Assembly (NCBI GenBank): GCA_022828125.1
Contig: JAJEJD010000017.1
Coordinates: 1 to 33,117 of the forward strand
Reading direction: 5' to 3'
From: a bacterium
GTDB taxonomy: Bacteria; UBA8248
DNA: 33,117 nt
Under the pieces are notes generated by a model. It was given only the letters and a program-made list of their open reading frames with translations. It was not told the origin of the DNA and searched no databases. The translations under genes were made by a program, and so were the position numbers. This document shows, in pieces, positions 20,906-28,555 of this stretch. Numbering within the stretch: the first letter of the stretch is position 1; the number at the start of each line of letters is the position of its first letter.

Positions 20906-22117
20906 ATGAACGAAGCGAAAAATGCGGGCATGCCCCTCGCGGGCGTGCGGGTCGTGGACATGTCGAACTATCTGGCGGGGCCGCTCTGCACGATGTATCT
21001 CGCCGACTACGGCGCGGATGTCGTCAAGATCGAAAACCCGAGGGGCGGCGACCCCATGCGCCTTTGGGGCCACAACAAAAACGGCGTGGGCCTCTACTAC
21101 AAGATGATCAACCGCAACAAGAAGAGCGTGACGCTCGACTTGAGAACCCCCTTCGGCGTCGAGGCGGTGAAGAAACTCGTGGCCGAGGCCGACGTCGTCG
21201 TGGAGAACTACCGCACCGGCGTGCTCGAAAAATGGGGGCTGGATTATGAGAACTTAAAAGAAGTGAACCCCGGCATCATCATGCTCTCCATCACGGGATT
21301 CGGCAGAACGGGGCCGTACAGGAACCGCCCCGGTTTCGGCTCGCTGGCTGAAGCTTTCGCGGGCTTCAGCCACATCAACGGCTATCCCGACGGCCCGCCC
21401 CTGAGTCCCTCCTGGGGGCTGGGGGATTGCTCCACGGGCATCGGGGCGGCGTTTCTGGTGATGACCGCCCTGTTCGAGCGCGAGCGAAGGGGCGGCGCGG
21501 GCCAGCAGATCGATCTCGCCATCTACGAGCAGTTGCTCACCATGCTCGGCCCCCAGGTGATCTACTACGACCAGCTCGACTTCATCCAGGGCAGGAGCGG
21601 CTCGCGCCTCGAGTTCGCGGTGCCGAGGAACAACTTCGAGACCAAAGACGGCCATTGGGTGCTCATCGCGGGCTCGAACCAGTCCATCTTCGAGAACATC
21701 TGCAAGGGACTGGGGCGTGAGGACCTGATTGCCGATCCCAGATTCGCCGACAACCGCGAGCGCATGAAGAACGCGGACGCCATCGAGGACGAACTCCAGA
21801 AGACGTTAATCACCCTCACCCTCGCCGAGGTGATGGAGCGGTTGACCGCGTTCGAGGGTGCCGCCACGCCCATCAACAACGTGAAGATGGTGGTGGAGAA
21901 CGAACAGGTCGTCGCGCGGGGGAACATCACCGAGGTGCAAGACGCGGAGCTGGGCGGCCCGGTGCGGATGCAGGAGGCCTTCGGCAAGCTGTCGCGCACG
22001 CCCGGCAAGGTGCGCCACGCGGGCGAGCCCCTGGGAAACAGCAATCGCGAGGTTTTGATCGATCAACTGGGCTACTCGGAAGAAAAGCTCAAGAGCGAGG
22101 GAATCGATTTGAGGTAA
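20906..22117 (+). CDS. CaiB/BaiF family (class III) CoA-transferase
   Basis: The protein is 403 aa, the normal length. The N-terminal block LAGVRVVDMSNYLAGPLCTM then LADYGADVVKIENPRGGDPMR is diagnostic, and the catalytic aspartate is Asp174 in WGLGDCSTGIGAAF. These enzymes move CoA from a CoA thioester to a free acid through an aspartyl-CoA anhydride, without ATP. Donor and acceptor acids are unknown. GAGGA lies upstream of ATG 20906. The divergent amidohydrolase (109-bp gap) and the convergent HMG-CoA-lyase-family gene suggest a shared organic-acid pathway. Confidence 0.94.
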   Translation: MNEAKNAGMPLAGVRVVDMSNYLAGPLCTMYLADYGADVVKIENPRGGDPMRLWGHNKNGVGLYYKMINRNKKSVTLDLRTPFGVEAVKKLVAEADVVVENYRTGVLEKWGLDYENLKEVNPGIIMLSITGFGRTGPYRNRPGFGSLAEAFAGFSHINGYPDGPPLSPSWGLGDCSTGIGAAFLVMTALFERERRGGAGQQIDLAIYEQLLTMLGPQVIYYDQLDFIQGRSGSRLEFAVPRNNFETKDGHWVLIAGSNQSIFENICKGLGREDLIADPRFADNRERMKNADAIEDELQKTLITLTLAEVMERLTAFEGAATPINNVKMVVENEQVVARGNITEVQDAELGGPVRMQEAFGKLSRTPGKVRHAGEPLGNSNREVLIDQLGYSEEKLKSEGIDLR

Positions 22118-22150
22118 CGGGAGGGTATGCGTGCAGTTTATATCGACTTT

Positions 22151-22184
22151 GTAGGGACAGGTCGCGACCTGTCCCTACTTTTTT
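22151..22184. terminator. Perfect 28-bp palindrome with T-tract, likely terminator between convergent genes
   Basis: GTAGGGACAGGTCG and its exact complement fill 22151-22178 and are followed by TTTTTT at 22179-22184. The site is 33 bp after the CoA-transferase stop codon and 45 bp before the end of the opposing gene. On the plus strand it is a good intrinsic terminator. On the minus strand the tract after the stem is AAGTCGATA, so it would be weaker that way. Confidence 0.7.
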
Positions 22185-22229
22185 GCTCGGAAATAACGCC
22201 TTGGGATGATGGCGGGAGGCCCCGCCCGC

Positions 22230-23222
22230 CTAGAACCGCACGGCCAGTTCATCCACCGCCTGGGTGGTGCGGGCGTCCTCATCCACGAGGAGCCATTCGG
22301 GCGTGGGCGTCTTCTTGAAGCTCTTGCCCGCCTTTAACACCGTGCCGTGCAACGGCGCTTCCATGGCGTCGGCCAGTTTTTCCGCGAGCCGGATGAGAGC
22401 ATCCACGTCCACCCCCGTTTCCACCTCCATCAGCCAGAGCATGTGGGCGAGATCCTCAGTCGATATGTTGCCCGAAGCGTTCGGCGCGAAGGGGCATCCG
22501 CCGATGCCGCCCAGGGAGCCGTCCAATACGTCCGCTCCCGCCTGCATGGAGGCCAGGGCGTTGGCGAGGCCCATCCCGCGCGTGTTGTGCAGGTGCACCA
22601 CGAGGCCCTTCTCCGGCCAGCGGCGGCGCAGTTCGCTCACCATGCGCGCCATCCGCGCGGGGTCGCCCATGCCCATCGAATCGCACAGGAAAAACTCGTC
22701 CACGCCCAGCGCGTCGTATTTTTCGGCGATATCGTAGACCACCTCTTCCGCCACGCGCCCGGTGTAGGGACACCCCGTCGAGAGGCTGATCGCCCCGCTG
22801 AAGGGAACCCCCGCGCCCTTCACGATTCTGGATATCCTGGCCATCTCCTCCAGGCTCTGCTTGACGGATCGGTTCACGTTCGCGCGGTTGTGCACGTCCG
22901 TGATGGAGATGACCTGCTGCACCCCGTCGCTCCCAGCGTCCACCGCCCGGCGCGCGCCGCGCTCGTTGGCGACCAGGCACTCGTAGGTCACACCCGGCTT
23001 CCGCTTGATGCGGCGCATCACCTCGTCCGCGTCCGCCGTGGCGGGCACCGCCTTGGGGTTCATGAAGCTCGTGGCCTCGATGCGGCGGATGCCTGCGTCC
23101 GCCAGACCCTCGATGATCTCGATCTTGAGTTCAGTGGGCAGCACCTGTTTCAGGTTCTGAATGCCGTCGCGCATGACGACGTCGCGCACGAGAACGCTCG
23201 AAGGAAGCTGGGGGTTCGACAT
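22230..23222 (-). CDS. HMG-CoA lyase family protein
   Basis: The protein is 330 aa. MRDGIQN (Arg18, Asp19, Gln22) matches the active-site RDGLQN of HMG-CoA lyases. His210 and His212 (VVHLHNTRG) are the metal ligands, and GGIGGCPFAPNASGN holds the signature Cys243. The reaction would be cleavage of a 3-hydroxy-3-methylglutaryl-CoA-like thioester to acetyl-CoA and a keto acid. Substrate variants of this fold are common, so strict HMG specificity is not claimed. The gene starts 25 bp after the DppC-like gene, probably as the third gene of that operon. GGAGGAT lies 11 bases before ATG 23222. Confidence 0.92.
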   Translation of the reverse strand: MSNPQLPSSVLVRDVVMRDGIQNLKQVLPTELKIEIIEGLADAGIRRIEATSFMNPKAVPATADADEVMRRIKRKPGVTYECLVANERGARRAVDAGSDGVQQVISITDVHNRANVNRSVKQSLEEMARISRIVKGAGVPFSGAISLSTGCPYTGRVAEEVVYDIAEKYDALGVDEFFLCDSMGMGDPARMARMVSELRRRWPEKGLVVHLHNTRGMGLANALASMQAGADVLDGSLGGIGGCPFAPNASGNISTEDLAHMLWLMEVETGVDVDALIRLAEKLADAMEAPLHGTVLKAGKSFKKTPTPEWLLVDEDARTTQAVDELAVRF

Positions 23223-23247
23223 GGAAGGTATCCTCCCGCCGGGGGCG

Positions 23248-24177
23248 CTACTCGGCCAGGCGCTTCATTCTCGGGTCGAGCACGTCGCGCAGCCAGTCGC
23301 CCAGAAGGTTCACGCTCAGGACCGTGAGCATGAGGATGAGGCCCGGGAAGAGCGCTATCCACCAGGCCGTGTCGAGGAAACTCCTGCCGTCGGCGAGCAT
23401 TCCGCCCCACGTCGGCGTGGGAGGCGGCACGCCCAGTCCCAGGAAGGAGAGCGCCGATTCGATGATGATCATCCGGCCCAGGTACAGGGTGGCGATGACG
23501 ATGGTCGTGGAAGCCACGTTCGGGAAGAGGTAGATGAACAAAATCCGCACCGTGCCGCAGCCGGTCGCCTTCGCTCCGGTGACGAACTCGTTCTCCTTGA
23601 TGGAGAGCACCTCCGCGCGCACCACCCGCGCGTAGACGAGCCAGGTCCTGAGCGCGATGACCAGGACGATGTTCTGGAGGCTCGGCCCCAGTATCGCCAC
23701 CAGGCTGATGGCGAGCAGGATGAACGGAACGGCCAGGGCCGTATCGATGATGCGGCTGATGATGGTGTCTATCCAGCCACCGAAATAGCCCGCGATGATG
23801 CCGACGGTGATGCCGATGAGTCCGCTCACGATGACGGCGGCGATGCCGACGATGAGCGAGATGCGCGAGCCCCAGACGATGCGGCTCAGGATATCGCGGC
23901 CCTGCTGGTCGGTGCCGAGCCAGTAAGTGTCTCCCGCCTTGTCCACGAAGCCGGGGGGTTTCAGGTAGCGTCCCAGGTCCTGAGAGAGCGGATCCAGCGG
24001 AGAGAACAACTCGGGCACGAGGGCGAAGATGATGACGAGGGAGACGAAGAACGCGCCGAATATCGCCGGCGGCCTGCGCCTTAACTCCTGCATGGCGAGC
24101 TGAAAATCGCTCGGCCCGCGTTCGGTATCCTCATCGATTTCGATGTCGAGCGTCGCCGCCCTGTCGTCGACAACCAT
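23248..24177 (-). CDS. Dipeptide/oligopeptide-type ABC permease (DppC/OppC-like)
   Basis: The protein is 309 aa. An N-terminal cytoplasmic segment (1-37) precedes six membrane spans. The hallmark LGTDQQGRDILSRIVWGSR opens the transmembrane domain, and the EAA-type loop is EFVTGAKATG then FIYLFPNV. It is the partner of the DppB-like permease encoded 16 bp upstream. No ATPase or binding-protein gene accompanies the pair in this operon. The solute could be a peptide, an opine, nickel or a glutathione-like compound. Confidence 0.93.
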   Translation of the reverse strand: MVVDDRAATLDIEIDEDTERGPSDFQLAMQELRRRPPAIFGAFFVSLVIIFALVPELFSPLDPLSQDLGRYLKPPGFVDKAGDTYWLGTDQQGRDILSRIVWGSRISLIVGIAAVIVSGLIGITVGIIAGYFGGWIDTIISRIIDTALAVPFILLAISLVAILGPSLQNIVLVIALRTWLVYARVVRAEVLSIKENEFVTGAKATGCGTVRILFIYLFPNVASTTIVIATLYLGRMIIIESALSFLGLGVPPPTPTWGGMLADGRSFLDTAWWIALFPGLILMLTVLSVNLLGDWLRDVLDPRMKRLAE

Positions 24178-24193
24178 CGTACGCCTTTGCCCC

Positions 24194-25213
24194 TTAGCTA
24201 TAGGAAATCCTCGGGTCGAGCCATGCGTACAAGATATCGACCACGAGGTTCACGAAAACGAACACGAACGCCAGAAGCGCCACCGCCGCCTGGACGATCG
24301 GGTAGTCCTGGTTGTTGATGGCGTCCACCACCAGAAAGCCCACCCCCGGCCACGCGAAGACGGCCTCGGTCACCACGGTGCCGCCGAGCAGAATGCCGAG
24401 CTCGAATCCCACCAGGGTGACGACGGGGATGGACGCGTTCTTGAGCGCGTGGCGAATCACCACGAGCCACTCCACGATTCCCTTCGAGCGCGCCGTGCGC
24501 ACGTAGTCCATGCCCAGCACGTCGAGCATCTGGGAGCGCACGAGGCGCGTGATCCGCGCAGTGGCGTAAAGACCCGCCGTGATCGACGGCAGGATGATGT
24601 AATACCAGGCGTCGAAACCGGACGTGGGCAGCCAGCCGAGATACACGGCGAAGAATATGATGAGCAAAAGGCCGAGCCAGAAGTTCGGCATCGACTGGCC
24701 GAACATCGCGCCGACCGAACTGGAGTAGTCGATCCACGTATTGCGGAAAGTCGCCGACAAGACCCCGGCGGGTATGGAGATCACCACGGCTATCAGGACC
24801 GCCACCAGGGCGAGGAGGACGGTGTTCGGGAAATGCTCGAGCACGAGGCCCATCGCCGGTATCTCATGGCGATAGGAAAAACCGAAATCGCCTCGAATCA
24901 CGCCCTTGGTGCGGACGATCTTGGGCGCGTCGGGGTCGCGTTCGAGTTCATCGACCTTCACTTTCTCCCTGTCTGCGCCGAGCAGGTCGTCCACGAGGTC
25001 CGAGCCAAGCATGAACTTGGCGAACTGGATCGGTATGGGCTGATCGAAGCCCATCTCCTTGCTGAAGGCCTCGATGTCCTCTTCGGTGGAATCGAGTGGC
25101 ATGAGAACCGCCGCGGGATTCCCCGTGATCTGGAGCATCGAGAACACGATGATCAGGATCGCCCCGAATACGATGAAGCTTTGCAGGCAGCGTCTGATGA
25201 TATAAGTGCGCAT
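24194..25213 (-). CDS. Dipeptide/oligopeptide-type ABC permease (DppB/OppB-like)
   Basis: The protein is 339 aa with about six membrane spans. The first helix follows MRTYIIRRCLQSFIVFGAI; the EAA-type loop is DYVRTARSKGIVEWLVVIRH, and FAWPGVGFLVVDAI is the usual DppB C-terminal block. Residues about 70-105 form a charged extracytoplasmic insert (DREKVKVDELERDPDAPK) longer than is typical. It is the first gene of the permease / HMG-CoA-lyase-family operon. AAGG lies eight bases before ATG 25213. A binding protein of the matching family starts at 32502. Confidence 0.93.
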   Translation of the reverse strand: MRTYIIRRCLQSFIVFGAILIIVFSMLQITGNPAAVLMPLDSTEEDIEAFSKEMGFDQPIPIQFAKFMLGSDLVDDLLGADREKVKVDELERDPDAPKIVRTKGVIRGDFGFSYRHEIPAMGLVLEHFPNTVLLALVAVLIAVVISIPAGVLSATFRNTWIDYSSSVGAMFGQSMPNFWLGLLLIIFFAVYLGWLPTSGFDAWYYIILPSITAGLYATARITRLVRSQMLDVLGMDYVRTARSKGIVEWLVVIRHALKNASIPVVTLVGFELGILLGGTVVTEAVFAWPGVGFLVVDAINNQDYPIVQAAVALLAFVFVFVNLVVDILYAWLDPRISYS

Positions 25214-25273
25214 GGCGAAACCTTGCCTGAAAAACGATTGAAAACAAACACCACAAGTGTATATGAGAGATCA

Positions 25274-25302
25274 TTTATCCCCTTCTTTCGGTCTCTCGTC
25301 AA
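25274..25302 (-). promoter_or_regulatory. Candidate promoter of the DppBC operon
   Basis: On the minus strand TTGACG (25297-25302), a 17-nt spacer and GATAAA (25274-25279) lie about 60 bp upstream of the DppB-like start. The -35 matches five of six positions and the -10 four of six. Confidence 0.4.
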
Positions 25303-25371
25303 GAGCCGCGACACTCGCACGCAACCTGAAACCTTTCATATCCCCATGCGCCGGGCGTCTCCCCGCTTCAT

Positions 25372-25448
25372 GGGGTTGTTGAAAAAGCCCCCCTTGTCAG
25401 GGCATTGCCTCTTTTTGCCCCCCCGACAAGGGAGGACAGGGGGGTTGG
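25372..25448. repeat. Mosaic inverted-repeat element, short copy 7 (about 77 bp)
   Basis: GGGGTTGTTGAAAAAGCCC is followed by a shrunken arm pair (CCCCCCTTGTCAGGG, then CCCCCGACAAGGGAGGACAGGGGGG) with an 11- to 15-bp centre and no right terminus. It lies in the divergent intergenic region between the DppB-like gene and the FAH-family gene, next to a 28-bp palindrome. It is the last copy seen; none occurs in the remaining 7.6 kb. Confidence 0.8.
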
Positions 25449-25452
25449 TCTT

Positions 25453-25480
25453 GCAGGGACAGGTCGCGACCTGTCCCTAC
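25453..25480. repeat. 28-bp palindrome family, near-perfect copy
   Basis: GCAGGGACAGGTCG is followed by CGACCTGTCCCTAC; only the second base from each end fails to pair canonically. The centre TCGCGA is identical to that in the members at 4197 and 22151. It lies about 115 bp upstream of the FAH-family start. Confidence 0.85.
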
Positions 25481-25596
25481 GGCGGCTCTCCGCTACATGG
25501 ACAACCCGCGCTTTCGTTCTGTAGGATGCGGAAATTGCGATGCGTGTCCCCCATACATGCGCAAATCTTTGCTTTCATCATCGAAAGGAGACGTCC

Positions 25597-26580
25597 ATGA
25601 AACTCGCCACCTACAGGAACCTCTCGCCGGGCGCCACCGGAGACCGCTTGGGCGCCGTCCTGAAAGACGGGAGAATGCTCGACCTGCGCCTCGCCTACGC
25701 GAGCCATCTCGCCGAAACAGAGGGCGAAGGTCGCCCATACGCCATGGCGAACGCGCGGATTCCCCGGGACATGCGCGAATTTCTCTGCGGCGGCGAACCG
25801 GCCATGGCGGCGGCGGGCGCGGCGTTAGGACATGCGGAGGCCATTATCGCCTCCGGCGGAGAGCCTGCGGGGCCGGACGGCGAACTCGCCGCCCTGAAAG
25901 ACCGGCACGTGCGCTTGAGGGCGCCTATCCCCCGTCCCGGCAAGTTCTTCCACACCGGACTCAACTCGAACAAGCACGTCGCGAACACGGGCCATGCGGT
26001 TCCCGAGAACGTGCCCGGCGCGCCGCGCTTCGACTCCTCGCTCGTCGGCCACGAGGAACCCGTGCTCTATCCCAGGCAGACCAAGATGCTGGATTACGAG
26101 GTGGAGGTCGGCTTCATCATCGGCAAATACTGCAAGGACGTGAAACCCGAGAACGCCTTCGACGCCATCATGGGCTATACGGTCTACAACGACATCACGG
26201 CGCGCGAGGTGCAGCGATCCGCCGCTTTGGGCGGCGTTTTCCTGGGCAAGAACTTCGACACCACCAACCCCATCGGCCCCCACATCGTCACGGCGGACGA
26301 GGTGCCGAACCCCGAATCGCTGCGCGTGCAATGCCGGGTAAACGGCGTGACGCGCCAGGACGAACTACTGACCGACATGATCTTCAAGATACCCGAACTC
26401 ATCGCCTTCTACAGCCAGATGTCGCTGGCGCCGGGCGACATCATCTCATCGGGCACGTTCTGCGGCGTGGCCCTGGAGCAGGAAGACCCGGAACCCTTCC
26501 TCCTCAAGCCGGGAGACGTGGTGGAATGCGAGGTCGAGCACGTTGGGGTCTTGAGAAACCCCATCGTCGCCCAGGACTAG
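25597..26580 (+). CDS. Fumarylacetoacetate hydrolase (FAH) family protein
   Basis: The protein is 327 aa from ATG 25597 (AAGGAG eight bases upstream). The N-terminal cap-like region (1-105) is followed by the FAH fold. The metal-binding acids are visible as DYEVEVGFIIGK (Glu168, Glu170) and YNDITARE (Asp199); GKNFDTTNPIGPH and SGTFCGVALEQ are further family blocks. Members hydrolyse, decarboxylate or isomerise small beta-diketo or 2-oxo-enoic acids, for example in aromatic catabolism. The gene converges on the E1-beta gene with a single base between the stop codons. Confidence 0.93.
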   Translation: MKLATYRNLSPGATGDRLGAVLKDGRMLDLRLAYASHLAETEGEGRPYAMANARIPRDMREFLCGGEPAMAAAGAALGHAEAIIASGGEPAGPDGELAALKDRHVRLRAPIPRPGKFFHTGLNSNKHVANTGHAVPENVPGAPRFDSSLVGHEEPVLYPRQTKMLDYEVEVGFIIGKYCKDVKPENAFDAIMGYTVYNDITAREVQRSAALGGVFLGKNFDTTNPIGPHIVTADEVPNPESLRVQCRVNGVTRQDELLTDMIFKIPELIAFYSQMSLAPGDIISSGTFCGVALEQEDPEPFLLKPGDVVECEVEHVGVLRNPIVAQD

Positions 26581-26581
26581 A

Positions 26582-27565
26582 TCAGGCGGCGACGCCCAGG
26601 GTTTTGCGCACCGCCGCGATGACTTTCTCCGTGCTCGGGAGCACGAACTTCTCGAGTTTCGTCTGAACGGGAATCGGCGCCATGAGCGCGGCTACGCGGC
26701 CGATGGGCGCGTCGAGGTATTCGAAAACCGCTTCCTGTATGGCGGCGGAAATCTCGGCCCCCACGCCGCTCCTCAGGTGGCCCTCTTCCACGATGACGCA
26801 GCGGCTCGTCTTGCGAACGGAGGCCGTGATGGTCTCCACGTCCAGGGGCGAGAGCGAACGCGGGTCGATGACCTCGCACTCGATTCCCTCTCCGGCCAGA
26901 GCCTCCGCAGCTTCCAGGCAATGGCCCATCTGATAGCCGATTCCCACGATGGTGGCGTCCGCGCCCGCCCGCTTCACGTCGGCCACCCCGATGGGCGTGG
27001 TGTGATCGCCCTCGGGAACGTCTTGCTTCGTCTTCTGCGCGTAGAGCAGCCTGTGCTCGATGAACATGACCGGGTTGTCGTCGCGGACGGCGGCCTTGAG
27101 CAGCCCCTTGGCGTCGGGCGCGCAGCTTGGATAGAGGACCTTCAAGCCCGGCACCTGCATGAACCACGCTTCGAGCGACTGCCCGTGCGTCGCGCCGTAC
27201 TGCAGGCCCGCACCACTGGGTATCCGCGCCACCATGGGAACCGAAAGCTGCCCACCCAGCATGTAACGCAGCTTCGCCGCCTGGTTCACGATGGGGTCGA
27301 GCGCGTAGGTGGTGAAATCCATGAAGCGCAAATCCACGATGGGCCGATAACCCGCCATCGCCGCGCCCACGCCTGCGCCCGTGAAGCCGAGTTCGCAGAT
27401 GGGCGTGTCGCGTACCCGGTCGCGGCCGAAGCGATCGGCCAGCCCCGAGCATACGCCGAAATAATCGAACGCCACGTCCTCGCCCATGAGGAACACCTTC
27501 TCATCGCGCGCCATCTCCTCATGGAGCGCCTGGTTCAGGGCTTCGACGTAAGTGAGTTCAGGCAT
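26582..27565 (-). CDS. Dehydrogenase E1 component, beta subunit (pair 1)
   Basis: The protein is 327 aa. FLMGEDV, the catalytic-type Glu58 in CELGFTGAGVGAAMAGYRPIV, THGQSLEAWF and the C-terminal transketolase-C domain (VIDPRSLSPLDVETI, VEEGHLRSGVGAEI) identify the beta chain of a thiamine-diphosphate 2-oxoacid or acetoin dehydrogenase E1. With the alpha subunit it forms the heterotetramer that decarboxylates or cleaves the substrate. It is the last gene of the minus-strand run, 11 bp after its alpha partner. Acetoin, pyruvate and branched-chain oxoacids all remain possible substrates. Confidence 0.94.
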   Translation of the reverse strand: MPELTYVEALNQALHEEMARDEKVFLMGEDVAFDYFGVCSGLADRFGRDRVRDTPICELGFTGAGVGAAMAGYRPIVDLRFMDFTTYALDPIVNQAAKLRYMLGGQLSVPMVARIPSGAGLQYGATHGQSLEAWFMQVPGLKVLYPSCAPDAKGLLKAAVRDDNPVMFIEHRLLYAQKTKQDVPEGDHTTPIGVADVKRAGADATIVGIGYQMGHCLEAAEALAGEGIECEVIDPRSLSPLDVETITASVRKTSRCVIVEEGHLRSGVGAEISAAIQEAVFEYLDAPIGRVAALMAPIPVQTKLEKFVLPSTEKVIAAVRKTLGVAA

Positions 27566-27576
27566 CTTGAAATCCC

Positions 27577-28545
27577 TCAGGCGAAGATGTCCTCGAGCGC
27601 CACGCTCTCTTCCGGCTCGGGACTGCTCTCCGCAAACTCGATTGCTTCTCGTATCTCCGCCTCCACCGCGTCGGCATGCGCTTTTTTATCTTTCGCCGTC
27701 ATCTTGAGCATCTTCTCGCACACGATGAGGGGGTCTTTCGCCTTCCAGCCCTCCCATTCCTCTTTCGTCCGGTACATGCCGTAGTGCGGGTCGCCGCGCG
27801 AGTGGCCGAAAAACCGGTAGGTCTTCGCCTCGACGAGGCTCGGCCCCAGGCCGCGCCGCGCGTGGGCCACCGCCTCGCGGCTCGCCTCATACACCGCCGC
27901 CACGTCCATGCCGTCCACCGTCAGGCCGGGGGCGTCGTAACCCTTCGAGCGCACGCTGATGTCGTCGACCGAGGTGGAATACTCCGCCGGCACGCTGACG
28001 GCGTACTGGTTGTTCTCGCAGAAAAACACCACCGGCAGCTTCCAGATGGCGCACAGGTTCATTGCCTCATGAAACGCGCCGTTGTTCGAAGCGCCGTCGC
28101 CGAAGAAGACCACCGCCACGCGGTCTTTCCCCTCAAGCTGATACGCGAGGCCGATGCCCGCCGCCATCGGCATGTTCGCGCCCACGATGGAATGCGCGCC
28201 GTAGTGGCCCTTCGACACGTCGGCGATGTGCATCGAGCCGCCCTTGGAGCGGCAAAGGCCGGTCACCTTCCCCATCAGTTCGGCCAGCATCTCGGGCAGG
28301 CGCGTTCCCTTGGCGATGGAGTGGCCGTGCCCCCGGTGGGTGGTGAGCACGGCGTCGTCCTCCCGCAGGGCCGCGCACACGCCGGCGGAACACGCCTCCT
28401 GGCCGATGCTCACGTGTACGCCGCCCACCACCTTGCCCGCCATGTACATATCGTCCGCCGTCTCCTCGAAGCGGCGGATCCGGAGCATGGTGCGATACAT
28501 CTCGTGCATGCGTTTTCGGGATAGCCCGGAAGTCGATTTCGCCAA
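27577..28545 (-). CDS. Dehydrogenase E1 component, alpha subunit (pair 1), TTG start
   Basis: The protein is 322 aa from TTG 28545, chosen because AGAGGA lies six bases upstream and because this gives exactly the length of the paralogue at 29535-30503. The thiamine-diphosphate motif runs from GDGASNNG (149-156) to ENN (177-179). THRGHGHSIAKG (69-80) and KGHYGAHSIVG are substrate- and cofactor-side blocks of the AcoA/PdhA family. By hand count it is about 77% identical to the alpha subunit of pair 2 over residues 11-180. It sits 10 bp after the beta gene of pair 2, so both pairs are likely in one transcript. Confidence 0.94.
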   Translation of the reverse strand: MAKSTSGLSRKRMHEMYRTMLRIRRFEETADDMYMAGKVVGGVHVSIGQEACSAGVCAALREDDAVLTTHRGHGHSIAKGTRLPEMLAELMGKVTGLCRSKGGSMHIADVSKGHYGAHSIVGANMPMAAGIGLAYQLEGKDRVAVVFFGDGASNNGAFHEAMNLCAIWKLPVVFFCENNQYAVSVPAEYSTSVDDISVRSKGYDAPGLTVDGMDVAAVYEASREAVAHARRGLGPSLVEAKTYRFFGHSRGDPHYGMYRTKEEWEGWKAKDPLIVCEKMLKMTAKDKKAHADAVEAEIREAIEFAESSPEPEESVALEDIFA

Positions 28546-28555
28546 GACAGGTCCT

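Noticed and set aside
19685-21073. Longer 462-codon reading of the amidohydrolase gene
   Set aside because: The extra 92 codons overlap the divergent CoA-transferase gene and lack a ribosome-binding site, while ATG 20797 has one and begins at the conserved VVDADAH strand.
113-25448. CRISPR array suggested by recurring GC-rich repeat units
   Set aside because: Copies are kilobases apart, vary in length, are palindromic over their whole length and are not interspersed with uniform spacers; no cas gene is present.
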